NCBI GenBank assembly: GCA_013397455.1
Contig: VYZB01000328.1
Coordinates: 887,524-951,523 of the forward strand
Source: Crotophaga sulcirostris
Taxonomy: Eukaryota > Chordata > Aves > Cuculiformes > Crotophagidae
Reading direction: 5' to 3'
DNA length: 64,000 nucleotides
The notes beneath the pieces are model-generated. The model did no database searches. It was not told where the DNA came from and saw only the letters and a program-made list of their open reading frames with translations. The number at the start of each line of letters is the position of its first letter. The first letter of the stretch is position 1. Below, piece by piece: positions 41,115-53,437 of the stretch. The translations under genes were made by a program, and so were the position numbers.

Positions 41115-41538
41115 ATAGAATTATAGAATCATCTGGTTGGAAAAGACCTTTGAGATCAGAGTCCAACTGCACCTGTCCACTACTAAACCAGATCCCTGAG
41201 AAACTCATCTAACTGTCTTTTAAACACCTCCAGTGATGGGGACTTAACCACCTCCCTGGGCAGCCTGTTCCAGTGCATGACCACCCACCCTTTCAGGGAA
41301 AAAAATTTTCCTAATGTATAATCTGAACCTCCCCTGGCACAATCTCTCATCCTATCACCTGTCTCCTATGAGAAGATACCAACACCCACCTCACTATAAG
41401 CACCTTTCAGGTAATAGTAGACAGTGGTGAGGTCTCCCCTCAGTCTCTTCTTCTCTGGGCCCCTTCTCTAGGGGCCCAAAACTGAACATATTATTCGAGG
41501 TGTGGCCTTACCAATGCTGAGTACGAGGGCAAGGTAGA
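41115..41538 (-). mobile_element. CR1 LINE 3' fragment (antisense), older copy of a tandem pair
   Basis: Begins tagaattatagaatcatctg, which is the reversed (attctatga)n tail. It continues through ggttggaaaagacctttgag, cacctccctgggcagcctgt and cctcagtctcttcttctctg, and fades after gctgagtac. It is about 420 bp long, with several indels and stops in the coding part, so it is inactive. A second CR1 of another subfamily lies only about 40 bp further on in the same orientation. Confidence 0.9.
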
Positions 41539-41580
41539 TAGCAAATAAGGACTTTTGCCCTGAAGAACTTTATTGTCTTT

Positions 41581-41992
41581 TCACAGTTTCACAGTTTCAC
41601 AGTATAACCAGGTTGGAAGAGACCTCTGAGATCATCAAGTCCAACCTATAAGCCAACACCAACACCAACTCATCACCTAAACCATGGCACTGAGTGCCTC
41701 ATCCAATCTTCCCTTAAACACATCCAGGGTCGGCGACTCCACCACCTCCCTGGGCAGCGCATTCCAGTGGTCAATCACCCTTTCAGTGAAGAACTTCTTC
41801 CTAACATCAAGTCTAAACCTCCCCTGACGAAGTTTAAGTCCGTGCCCTCTAGTTCTGTCCCTGGTCACCTGTGAGAAGAGACCAACGCCCGCTTGACTAC
41901 AACCTCCTTTTAGGCAGTTGTAGAGAGCAATAAGGTCACCCCTGAGCCTCCTCTTCTCCAGACTAAACAGCCCCACCTCCCTTTTCCTCTAG
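41581..41992 (-). mobile_element. CR1 LINE 3' fragment (antisense) with open C-terminal frame
   Basis: Starts with the reversed tail cacagtttcacagtataacc. On the minus strand it keeps an open frame of about 100 codons (41976 to 41677), beginning [20 protein letters not shown], containing [19 protein letters not shown] and ending LDEALSAMV. That is the C-terminal tail of the CR1 second open frame, downstream of the reverse transcriptase domain. It is 5'-truncated at about 41992 and has no independent coding capacity. It is near-identical to the 17405 copy over the shared part. Confidence 0.94.
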
Positions 41993-43507
41993 TAAATGCC
42001 ACTGAGCCACAGATGAGGTGGCAGAGCTGATAAATTCAACGACTGCTGCTTGCTTCCACCAAGTAGCATCCACAGCATCCACCTGCCACACTCTGTAGGC
42101 TGTGGAAATCCTTGGGTAGGCAGGAGGTTGTAGGAAGAGCTAATGAAACTGCTCTCCAAACAGGTAGTTAGCATCTCTTTCTGTTCTATGGCCTCAGGCA
42201 CTGGGCTTAGACAGAGCCACAGACAAAGAAGGATGGAGCTCTTGTTTCCTATTTCAGCTAGGGGCAGGCAGAGGAAAAATGTTTGATTCGATAGCATCCA
42301 CTATACACACAAGAAAAGACACTGAGAAATATTAGCCAGGGAAAAGAAAATAAGTGATTCAGTCTCGATATACTTCAGGCTGTGTTTAATTTTTCCTTTT
42401 ATTTCCCTTTCTTTGCACTTTCTCCAATACTACTTCAGAGGCAAGGTCCTTTTCAGACACACACCCTTGCTACCCCACCTCTCTCACAGTTGGATTTCCC
42501 AGACTTCTTTCCAAGTTTACAAAAGTCATCTAAAGCCCAAAAATACACTGCAGTGGCAAAAAAAGACACACCCTCAAGGATATCTATCAGGAAAATCAGG
42601 CACCCTGAAGATAAGCTACTGTGTCTATTCTCTCCTGAGCCTAAAGACAAGTGCAATTGTCTGGTTTTTTTTTCAAATTCCCTAATGTAAATTAAAACAG
42701 TCCCATCAAGCACACACATGGAGACACAAGCCGACTGCAGCATTTGTGGTGAGGTGGGTCTAAGGTGCGTAGACTGATATCTAATCACCATTCCAGGCAC
42801 CAAGGAGAGGCTGAAAAAGTAATCGTGCCCTTTAAAAACAGAAAGAGTAAGTCTTTTGAAACAAATCTGAAATGATGTAAGATTTCAGCAGATGTGACCG
42901 CAGTGATTTAACCAGACGTGATTGTATCAAGGATCTAATAGAAAAGAACTTCCCTGCTGTTCCATCAGGCTGAAGCAAGGCCTGAAATATCCTTTTTAGT
43001 CTTTTGATGACATCAAGGATAAAAGCCAAAGGGAAGTTAGGTTTTGATTTATTTTTTCCCTTGCTCCTTTTTTTTTTTTAAGACATGGAATGGTTTTCCC
43101 TGGTTTGTGTTGTATTAGCCGGACCAAAGGAAAACACTTCAAAGGTTTGAAGTGGGCTGTTCAAAGGCATCATTCGGTGTCTCTGGGACGGTGCTGTCAT
43201 TTAACTGAGCAACATTTCTACAATTACAGCCATTTTTGAAGATCTCTCCATAAGGAGGCAGGTGGGTGTACCTGGAATGGGACTTAAATGGAGGGTAGGC
43301 AATCGTCCACTAAACACCAGTCTACCTTTCCCCATATAAAGGGCTAATAAATGTGTCAAATACTTTCCCTTGGTAAAGTTCACACCATCAGCTGTGCCAA
43401 AGCAAATGGCAGGAGACAGAGTAGGGTAATGGGGGCTCCGCTCCCGAGGTCCAAGCTCAGACCAGTCCCAGACCTAAGCTATGAGTCTGGGGTAGCCACA
43501 GTCCCAC

Positions 43508-43605
43508 ATTCAATTTCTCAACCCACATAAAATGTAAATAGCACTGGTTTCTTGAGGATTAAATGATCTTATCTCTGAAGCAGCAAGGTGTTGTAAAGGA
43601 CTGCA
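43508..43605 (+). mobile_element. Probable MIR-type SINE relic
   Basis: Reads catt-caatttctcaaccc, acataaaatgtaaatagcac and then tcttgaggattaaatgatct. The pair 'tgtaaaatg..aatag' and 'gaggattaaatga' in this order and spacing is the MIR 3' half. The rest is diverged. Confidence 0.48.
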
Positions 43606-46149
43606 CAGGCTTACAGCAGGGGCAAATGAACAAACAGATGAAGAAAAGTTATTTTCCTAGCACTGCTAGGAGACATCTTGCGAAACCTTAACAACCAACT
43701 TATAAACTCACTGTGGTGTAGGAGGTTTACAAAAAGGACAAATAATAAAAAAATTTAAAATCCCACAAAACAGAGAAAGCAGATAACAGAAGAAGAAAGC
43801 ATGAAAATAGAAGGCATCACTCTCAAAATAAAGATGGGGGGTAGGTGCTTGGTCACACAACATGACGCTAAGCTGCAGAGCTACTTCTGCTGCAAGACTG
43901 CGTGGTTGCTATGAGTCTACATGAACTCCAAAAGTAGCTGGAGAAACGTGGAAGAAAACCACCAAGATGCTTTACAAATAAATTAAAAATCTTCTGTGTT
44001 TCCTTTTTCAACATTCTTCACTGGACACTTACTATTAACCATTGCTGATGTGATTTGGCTCTCTATAGACATTCATGTGAAGCCTCCATTTGTGCTTTAT
44101 GTTTACCAGCTGACACCAGTCAGGAGTCACTTCTGCTGGTGGGTACATCTCAGTCTCTGCAGGTTAATAACTGACCATCACCTTAGTGCCAGGGCTTGGG
44201 CCAACACTAGGAAACTCACTTCTTCCCTCCTTGTAGCAGAGGCAACAGAAATCAGTCAACTGTGCTCAGCCTCCTGAGACACGTATACGTAAGACAACAA
44301 AGACTTTGTTACAGTTATGAATCTGTCTGACAATAATTGTATTTCTGTAGAGATCAGTGTTTCAGGCACTGCTCATATACAACAGTTAGGAAACATCCCT
44401 GTCTCAAAGAGTTTATTTTCAACTGCATACCAGCCCTGGGAAAGGAGAGCAGCTCGAGGGGTGGGAGTGAGGTGCTGCAACTCAAGAGACACAACCAAGC
44501 TCCTTTTGGCCACCAATACACCAGGCCAGCTCAGCTCCTTAATAGACATTTCATTCTCTGTATTTGCTGTCCCAGTCCTGACAAAATATGCCAGAAGACA
44601 AAAAACTGCCATCCTTGCCATGCAAGCTCCAGCTGCAGTTTCACTGCAGGATGGTCCTTATTTCACAGTTGGATGGCTGCATTCAAGTCACCACCTTGCC
44701 AAACACTGGCTTGTGGGCCAATGGCCCTTCATCCATCACCATTTAATTAGCCATTGCCCTTTGCAGATCCTGAGAGAGGTCCCAGTTCCAAAACCAGCAC
44801 CTTGGTTCTGCTCAGGGGTAGTATGCCAGCAGTGTGGACAGGTAGCAGTAATGTCAGGGCACAGCCCAGCACTACGTTTCCTTCCAAAGAGTTTCTGCTC
44901 TTTACACTGGAGAGAAGCTTTCGCCACAAACACCCATGGCTTATCCAGACTTCTCAAGACCACATAAGTGGATCTGGCCCTGGATATTGGATGAGTGAGG
45001 AGAAACAAAACAGGGATGAAGCTAGATCATTGAGATTTAGCCAAGCAGGGTCCACAGCCTGGGACATGCTGTGCTGAAGCACTGGGTCCAAAGCCAGCAG
45101 ACAACCACCCCAGGGGCTGTGATGGGACACAGACAATAGCCCATGAGGAGACCTGCAACACTCCCTCCTGCTGCCACTCTTCAGCATCATAGTAGGCAAT
45201 GACGTGACAGAAGTAAAGAGGATGCAGCAAATAAGTTAAAGCAGCCAGCAACATCTGCCTTGCAGCCTAGAGGTGCATTTGCAGGTGCCCTGAAATTGGA
45301 GAACTGAACACAGAAGTCCTGTGCTGTCTGGTCCACCTCAGCCCCCACCTTCTCCACCCCAGGACAACATTATCCAGCGCCCTGCTCCTCGTGTCATGAA
45401 CTGACACCTCTACCTTGGACATTCAAACCTGCATCCAGCTTTTTTAAGTTAAGTTTCTGACTTCTCTGTTTTGCTCATGGAAGTAAGTTCTGGACATTTC
45501 AAAGTTGGCTAGATGGGGCTTCAAATATGTCGTCCCTCTGAAAAATGGCAAAAAGGCAGATGTCAGTTGGCTGGAGGGTCTTTGTACTGCAGGCCAATTA
45601 GCACATGGGAAAGAGACACCACGATCCTCAAGCACATGAAAGCAACATGATTGATCTAATAAGGAACAGTCGGGGGATGAAGAGAGAGGAGGAGTCCCAT
45701 GATCTGACATCTGCCAGAGCACCAGACCCGACAGTCCTCATAGTTTAACATGTCTGATCAAAAGCTTTGGGAATCTTGTCTGTGTTAAGTTCTACCAGAT
45801 ACAAAATCAGCAGGAAAATGAGGTGTATTAATAAACTAAGGAGGCATATAAAGTTATTTGAAAACTGAATGGGGTAGATGGGGAGCGAAAGGGGAAAATA
45901 AAACCAGTTTATTTTTCCATTAAGGCAATTTAATATTCTCTGGGTGAAGTTACAACCACTCGTCCTTGGGAATTAAATTGAATTAGTGAAATGTTCCTGT
46001 TCATCAGCAGAATATATAATATAAAATGGAATATATCATTTTTTTCTTTATACCTTCTGCGGGACAGCACTACCTCTCTGTTCATGGTGCAAAAATAGCT
46101 GGCCATGAAATCCTTTTGACCCAGCATAACTTTCACTGACTGTAACTAA

Positions 46150-46330
46150 CTTTACAGCAGAAGGAAATATATCTTTTTTCTTTTAATTAATGCAATTATA
46201 TTAGGACTGGTTATTGATAATTATGATGACTGTTAAGTTTCCCCTTTCTTTGCCCCCTCCCCCATGAACTTAAAATCTGCTCCAACATCGTCACAAATTA
46301 ATGTTTAATTAGCCATCAAGCAGATCTGAT
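46150..46330. promoter_or_regulatory. Candidate AT-rich homeobox-type element
   Basis: Contains ttaattaatgcaatta, attgataattatgatgact and ttaatgtttaattagcc: four or more ATTA cores with an adjoining PBX/MEIS-like tgatgact within 130 bp. No repeat similarity seen. This is a candidate only. Confidence 0.25.
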
Positions 46331-47329
46331 GTTTCCCACAGAGTTTTGCTGCTTGCAGCAAAACTGAGAGTTAAGATGAGATATCAGATATTTCATCATC
46401 TGTCTCCAAGGGGAACCATAACCTATGAGTAACCAATTACCCCAAATACAATTGCAAAGTTTAATCGATGTAGAAACTAAATAGCTCATTAAGTGTCCAC
46501 TGCAATAAAGGAAGACCTTCCCACTGACTCTTAGGATGTGAAAGTTACATTTATAAAAGATCCCACAGTGATGTCCAAGAGCAAAGACTCCATTCACCTC
46601 CACATCCTGGCCAAGTCGTGATCTTCCTCTTTCCTTTTCTGGCATAAAAGAAGAGGGAAGAGGAGGATGCCTCCAATGGCACAGGACGTGTTTGACAAGC
46701 CATGAATTACACATGCCTACGCACAGGGCAAGCTGTCACATCCAGCTCCCCAACTCTGGATTTATGTTCCACAGAGAAAAAACACACCAAACACCAGATC
46801 CTGCCCTGTACCGCATCATCCTGGAGCAAGGAAAGCAGAGAACTGAAGGTGATTTTACTCCTTTCAGTGCTAAAACACTGTGTCCAGTTTGAATAGCAGT
46901 GTTATAAAAACTTGTGAGACACCCCAGAAAAGCAGAAACAGCTGACAAGATGACCCATAGAAAGCCCACTTGGCTTCACTTATGAGGGAGACCGAGGGGC
47001 TTGGTAACAATACCTAAACAGCTTCACCAAACTAAAATGCCAGATACCACAAGGCTGTCCAACCTAGCAAAATAAAAAAACATGCTGCAGCGAGGAAGCC
47101 AAAGCCAGGGAAATTCTGTTTAAAAATAACAGACATATTCACTTATGAGTAATACTGCAGGTAATTAAACGCTAGAACAAACTTTCAAGTCTTCTCCATC
47201 TCTTGATGTCTGCGGATCAAGGCTGGATGCCTTTGGTCTCTCTGGGTGACCAGGCGAAGCTTTACGATCTGTGATACGCAGAAAGGCACAGCTGGCAATT
47301 TAATGGCTCTGCCTGGCCCCCACCTCGAC

Positions 47330-47780
47330 GGAGGTGAGAAAGTGACAGCACTGCTGCATTCTTAAAGATCAGTTAAAATTACTCCGTGTTTGTATCACTT
47401 TAACTAGAAATTAAATTTACATGAACAAACTCAATCCCACACAAGACCGTATATTGTGACAGTTAAATGAAGAGCTTTTAAAAAGGGACACGTCTCAGGC
47501 AATTTTAATCAAAAAAGATAGGCTTTGTTAAAGCTACCAATTTCAGAAAATTAAGGTTGACTAAAACTGTTTTTAAAAACTCCTTTAGGAATTTAATCAC
47601 ATGTTGGAAATCCATATGCAGCTGCTTGTGTCACCTGCAAAAAGGCTGTATAAAACATAAGCATTTGCTTAATTTTACACGTGTGCTGAAGTTCTATCAA
47701 CTTTAATGAAGTTTAAGCAGAGTCAAGCTTCTCTGAATTTGGGAAAGCATTCCTGAACATGGGCTGTGAAGCTATTAGGA
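47330..47780. promoter_or_regulatory. Candidate conserved non-coding element rich in E-boxes
   Basis: Unique AT-rich sequence with five CANNTG E-boxes in 86 bp: CACATG (47598), CATATG (47613), CAGCTG (47619), CACCTG (47632) and CACGTG (47678). It also holds several ttaat/attaa words. The mix of E-box types suggests bHLH/ZEB/SNAIL-type input if functional. This is inference only. Confidence 0.3.
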
Positions 47781-47784
47781 AACC

Positions 47785-47801
47785 AAAAAAAAAAAAAAAA
47801 A
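47785..47801 (+). repeat. A homopolymer (17 A)
   Basis: A17 between aggaaacc and gtaaaatta, immediately right of the E-box-rich candidate element at 47330-47780. Confidence 0.9.
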
Positions 47802-50800
47802 GTAAAATTAGCCAGTCAACTTTCACAGCCTGAATAAGCTCCAAATTCAGAAATGAAACATATAACATACTTCTGAATTTGAGTGCTTCTTTTGCCCTAA
47901 TAGGAAGGAGTGTGCGCCAAAATTTTTGAAAGGATTCCAGAATCTCTCCGTGAGCCCGGCAAAATGTCAGAAAAATTGATGTATAAAATTACATAAAACT
48001 CAATGGCTTGGGTTTGGCTTCTGCAGTAATAAGTCATATCAAAAAATCTACTATACATTTCTCAAAGTTGAGAGGTAATTTGGACTCTACCTCAGCCTGC
48101 ATGTTTTTGGGGCGGTTGATGGTTGCAGTCCACAGGGCAGGCAAGCCTCAGCCAGGCAGATCCTGCAGTACTGATTCATGGAGGAAGGTCCTGCCTTCAA
48201 GAAGTTTGCAATCTCCTTTTCCAAATGATTAGGCTCACTTTTACCTTCCTTTCAAGGCTTTCAGATTTGTGTCTGGTATTTGATTTGGCTGGACAGCTGT
48301 GGGTTTTTTTTCTTTTTTAAGAACAACCCCCTCATTCGAACAGTTTACCTTCTACACCTTTCCTAAGTGAGAACCTCAGATGAAGAAAAAGAACCTGAAT
48401 TACACAGAAATCTACACAATGAATAATCAGCACTGCCCAGACACCGCTGCAGAACCCTGCAGAGAGAATCCCCAGTATGCAGATCTGTCCCAGATGAGCT
48501 CTGAGCTTTATTTTGATACTGACTCTACGCATATAAATGAATGTAAGTTGTTTTTCAGTAAGAATTCAGAAAACATGGTGTCCTCAGTACATGTTAGACT
48601 TCAGGAAGATATATTTTAACTGTATTTCTGCTTGGCGCCAATACAGCCGTAGAACCCAAATGGGATTTACTTCTTCCCAGAAAAGATATTCCCTACCTAT
48701 ATGTCTTCAAGAGGCTCACTCGACCTTACCATCAAATTCTGCTCCCTACCACTACTCCCAGGAAGTGCTGACATCCAAACATCTGCATAGACCTCAGCAG
48801 TGGCATCTTTTGGGAACACAGAGGGCAGAACCAGGGGAATTTTCAGGGCCAGAGACAGGGGAAGAAGGAGAGAGCAACACAGGAGTGAGAGGATTAACTG
48901 AGCTGAAGAGAAAGGCTAGACCTGGGACGTGACAAGACATGAGGCTGTTTCCACGGCAAAAGAAAGAAGTAGAAATGAGGAGGTGGAGAGGGAAGCAGCA
49001 GCAGCTTGGGACTGTTGAATGAGAGGAGTCTGCACAGCACCTCTGGTGGAGCTGTCACTTATTGGCTTCAGCAACACTTGGAGCTGCTACAGCTTTCCCA
49101 AACATTTCTATTTCACTTCTCACACCACTAAATACAACCATAACAATGTGATATGAGGTTTTCCAGATGCTCTTCCTTACCTGTTCTTTTTGAATTAAGG
49201 CTAATCACCACCCTGCATTTTCATCAGTAAATCAAACTGAAAAATACAATTGTGGGGGAGGGTCCTGCAAAGACAGAGTTTAACGGCACCACTTAAAATC
49301 ATGCTTGCCCTTCTGTCCTGAAACAAATTCCTCCAGCTGTGGCTACAACATTGCTCATTGATATTTCTACCACTTTTAGCTTGCTCAGTCACTGTGCTGC
49401 ATGCTCTTCGGAGAGACAACACTTTCTGACAACAAAACTGTTCATCATGGCAGCTGAAGCTGTTTTTCACCAGTGATGGAAAGGTAAAAACAGAGACATG
49501 AACCTGCTTAAGCTGCTTACGTTTTTGGAGATGCTCTCACAACTTCACAACCACATCTCATTACTGCAAGGCAAATTTTATGTCAAAAATAGGATGAAGT
49601 TTTCCCTACTCTTTGAACTACTCCAGGGTTGTAAAACTGAATCTAGACAGACAACTAGATTCTCCAATCAATACAGCCATATTTCCTTTCACTCTGTTTG
49701 ATCAAAGCTCATTTCTTTACCCAACAGCATAGTACCTAAAGCACCAAAACCAAGGTGGGAATCTGACCCTGCTGTCTGGTCTGTCATGTTCCAGCCTACC
49801 ATCAAGCCTAAGCTGCATGGAAAGATTTTGACTTTCTTAACACCATCTTCCAATCCCAGCAAGGTTCATGGAAAAGATGCAATAAGTTGTCTGGTGCAAT
49901 TTTTAGAAATCCTCCTTGCTACTGACAGTCTATTTGTCTTAGTCTCATCACTGCATTATAGTTCACCAATACAACACAGGCTACCCAAGATTTGACACAA
50001 GAGGAACAGATCTTGTAAGAGATCTTTTTTAGGACCTGCTGATCCAACAGAAGATTCGAAAAGCACTCAGAAATTAGAAGAATGGAAATTTCTTCAATAC
50101 TGATCATGTTATCTCACTCTCTTCCATCACTCAGCTCATCTGCTTTGTTGGGAGAATTCCCATATCTTCATGATCTTTTTATTTTTCCTCTGCTTAAGTA
50201 ATTCTACCTTGAATACAAAGATGTTTCCCTTTGTCTGTCACAGACCAATACTAGCTCTGACAGAATAAAATTGCCCTGCTTTTTCTGCATCCTCTCCATA
50301 TCTCCCCTATTACTTTCCACATTTATGTCCCTGTTACCTGTGGGCGGATAATCCAGGTTAACAGAATAACCTCCCCACAGGTGACAACAGTCAATCTGAC
50401 TCCAGCACTAGCAGTGTTACAAGAGTCCCACAAAGACATACTCATACTAGCCAGAAGATGCCCACTAGGGCTTGTAGCCTCAGGCACACTACTGGGGGAC
50501 CACAGCCTGCTGTTTGGACCCATGCTGGCACGTGTGCATCGCACCGCTCTGTGTTTTAACCTGGGATGGTTTTAGCTTGATCATCTTTGAACGTCACCAC
50601 ATTTCTGATCTTTCTGTTTCCTATCACAACTTTTTAGATGGTCCCACACCCTTTATTTACATATGATGTGTATTAGGCTTTTGCTTTCTTCTGCTCCCTC
50701 ACCTCATAGCCCGCTGTATGGCAGACTTTCAAAAGCCACTATGTTCCATCTCCAAAAGCGTCCCAGCTTCAGTCACAACCCTCCTCTCAAACAAGCCACG

Positions 50801-51390
50801 AGTGTGCACTAGTGCAGGTCCTGGTGCATCCTGTGTGCTGTGCTACTATATTAAACAGTAACATAACAAATACATTAAATAACACAGCAATAAGCATGAT
50901 GAAAATAATGAACACAGTTAACTGTTTGGATCCTTGCTTCCTTTGTAGTCCTTGCCGAGAGGTTTAGCTATTAAAGGCTGTATTGCATTATAACATGGCC
51001 TAGATATTAATAGCTAGGCAGAGAGATGAATGGTAGGCTTACGCTGTACAATTAAAACTTTTCCAGTTTACCCTTTCAGTAACATTTGTGGTTTATAATA
51101 AGCATCTTTGTCTATTCTGAAGAGAGTAAGGATTGGAAAGTTACATAGATGGGAACAGAGGTTCATTAAAGATTTAAAATAGAATGTGGTTTGGCACTGT
51201 AAAACAAACACGCGTATAATATGGGTCGCATCAAGAGTTGCCTGAAAGAAATGCTCAGTGTTGCTTTATTCTTGTGATCCTGGATCATGCTATCCACAGA
51301 AAGGGATAAAAAAGCAGCGGGGGTAAAATGTGCATGCTTGCTCCCCAATAACACGGAGGTCTGCTCTATATCCCCACTCATGTATTTTCT

Positions 51391-51425
51391 CATACATATA
51401 CACAGTGTGTATATATATGCATATG
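51391..51425 (+). repeat. CA/TA-rich microsatellite with imperfect dyad
   Basis: Alternating purine-pyrimidine tract: catacatatacacagtgtgt followed by atatatatgcatat. The halves around 'cacagtgtg' are nearly inverted copies. It is of simple-repeat origin. Confidence 0.75.
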
Positions 51426-52212
51426 AGAAAAACATGCATTCTATCTATCATGCATCCAGATACTCAACAATATATAGAGACTTTGTATTACTGATTTTTC
51501 TCACTTTGGTGCCTGGAAATCCTTATTATAGAGCAAACACATATTGACATGTAGAGACCCAGTGAGCATTTAAACATGCAGAGAGCATACATGTTATTTG
51601 TTCAAGTCTAATTCAGAGCACAGCACATTCCTGTTTCTCAAACACACAAGGAAGGCAGAAGGCAGGGAGACAGATCAAAAGCATTCCTGCAAAGCCAAAG
51701 TTTAAGTAAGAGGGTTAACATTACCAGGTAATTTATTTATTCTGTTGGACACTGCTTCAATTTAGATAAAAGGCAGTTGCTTATGACACGGATTTTAATA
51801 ACTGAGGTTATGAGTCCCAGAAATCTGCAAAAGCTGTATCTTGAATGGCAAGCAATACACAGAGACTATGCCTTTATTTACGGAGTCACTGGGAGCTACT
51901 GCTGCTTGCCCTGTGCCAAGCAGCTCTGCTGGCATTACCAGTGTTCCTCACCAGTGAGTACCTACACCCAAGCCAATAATCTTGATAATTAACAAAACCT
52001 AGCACTAGAGGGAGGCTGAACACATATTCCGCTCTCTTTGGCCTTTTCGGCTTCTCCAGACATTAAAAGGCAGGTGACTTAAAGTAAGCCCAGCACCCAA
52101 GCAGAGGCCAGTGCCCACGCTGCCAAGAAGGAGATGGGCTATTTAAGGCAGCACACACTGTAGGCAAAACCCATGCTCTTCCCTCCCCAACTATTTGCAA
52201 TAAGTGCACCCA

Positions 52213-52251
52213 AAATTAAAAACAAAAAAGAAAAAGAGAAAAAGAAAAAGA
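52213..52251 (+). repeat. A-rich (aaaaag)n low-complexity tract
   Basis: About 39 bp built of aaaaag/aaaaac units (aaaaagagaaaaagaaaaag). It is a degenerate hexanucleotide-like repeat. Confidence 0.8.
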
Positions 52252-52697
52252 CTTCCGTCATTCCGGCTGTTTCCTTAGCCCATGAGTCACAGCCCACAAA
52301 GAAGCACCACTCACTGGGAGGGGGGCAGGCAGCGAAATGCCTGGCAACCTCTGCTGTAACAAGAATGAAACTCTCACTGCTCGAATCCACCAACACGTTC
52401 CCCTTCTCCCAAGCATGAGCACTAGGGAGGAGGGGTCTGGGTCTCTCTGAACCACCTTGCAGAGGAAGGCATGTTATGCCTTCAGGTCGTGTTCCCGCAC
52501 TTCTCCCAAAACCTCTTGGCAATAAGAATTTGAGCCCTTCGGCTGATTTCGTGCGCACCACAACAGCACAATACAATCTGGTTCATTAGTCCAATAGGTC
52601 TGAATGTGTGAACAGCTCCTGCCCATAAACAGCGCAACATTGCAGCCCCTCCAGGCACAGGTGGTTATAAAAACAACTGGTGTGTTAACCTATTTTA

Positions 52698-52945
52698 TCA
52701 TAGAATCATAGGATGGGTTGGGTTGGAAGAGACCTTAAAACTCATCTACTTTCAACTCCCCTGCCAGGGGCAGGGACATCCTCCACTGAACCAGGCTGCT
52801 CAAGGCCCCATCCAACCTGACCTTGAACACCATCAAGGAGGGTGCATCCACAACTTCTCTGTACAACTTGCTCAAGTGTTTCACCACCCTCATAGTAAAC
52901 AATTTCTTCCTAATATCTAATCTAAATCTACCCTTCCTGTATACC
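52698..52945 (-). mobile_element. CR1 LINE 3' fragment (antisense)
   Basis: Starts atcatagaatcataggat and ggttgggttggaagagacc, then runs through gccaggggcagggacatcc and ccatccaacctgaccttgaa to caatttcttcctaatatcta. This matches the general bird CR1 3' region in antisense, about 250 bp, 5'-truncated. It lies about 135 bp to the left of a MIR-like relic and about 400 bp from another CR1 tail. Confidence 0.92.
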
Positions 52946-53079
52946 CCTCAAAGGCTGATTGTTTCTTCACTCTAAACTCCATTGTAAACTGCTTTTGCAC
53001 AGCCTTTTTAGTATATCCCGATTTTTTTCTGGTTTCAGCCACTGATCGTATTTACTGATTAATTTGCAGTTCTTACAGT

Positions 53080-53215
53080 AACAAGGTGGTGTGATGTAGC
53101 AGATGCAGGAGACCTAGGTCCTGTTTTTCAAGCCTGCCATAGGTCACCCTGGTGACCTAGGCAAAGCATTTTCCCTGCTTCAGCTTCCTTATTAGGGAGA
53201 GACTGGCGTTTCTTT
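53080..53215 (+). mobile_element. MIR-type SINE relic including tRNA-like head
   Basis: The MIR order is visible from head to core: aaggtggtgtgatgtagcag, gagacctaggtcctg, gtcaccctggtgacctaggc (MIR: tgtgtgaccttgggcaagt), then cctgcttcagcttccttatt (MIR: gtgcctcagtttcctcat). It is one of the better preserved old SINEs in the window. It sits between two CR1 tails. Confidence 0.58.
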
Positions 53216-53354
53216 CGTGAAGTGTTTTGTTGCCTGTCAAAAACACCACACACTGATAACAGCCAGGGGTTGTTGGGAAAGAGGCCATCTCCCAGCTGAA
53301 CACAATCTTTTCCTTTCCGTGTTGCAGTAGCATCTAGGGTCCCAAATGAAAGTC

Positions 53355-53437
53355 ACACACAGTATAACCAGGTTGGAAGAGACCTCTGAGATCATCAAGT
53401 CCAACCTATAAGCCAACACTAACACCAACTCATCATC
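53355..53437 (-). mobile_element. Very short CR1 LINE tail (antisense)
   Basis: About 80 bp reading acacagtataaccaggttgg, agagacctctgagatcatca and ataagccaacactaacacca. This is the same tail as at 3646, 17405 and 41581, cut off after the 3' UTR. It is an extreme 5' truncation, usual for CR1. Confidence 0.85.

Noticed and set aside
41677..41976. Minus-strand open frame of about 100 codons that might be called a gene
   Set aside because: It is the C-terminal tail of a 5'-truncated CR1 open frame, lacking the endonuclease and reverse transcriptase domains.
44317..44967. Plus-strand open frame of 216 codons, the longest in the window
   Set aside because: No recognisable domain, no splice or promoter context and antisense to LPP. 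The region is relatively GC-rich, which lowers stop frequency, and other frames are open over the same bases. Chance is the simplest account.
51391..51425. Apparent stem-loop in the CA/TA tract as a possible small RNA
   Set aside because: The symmetry comes from simple-repeat composition and is imperfect, so there is no support for a processed RNA.
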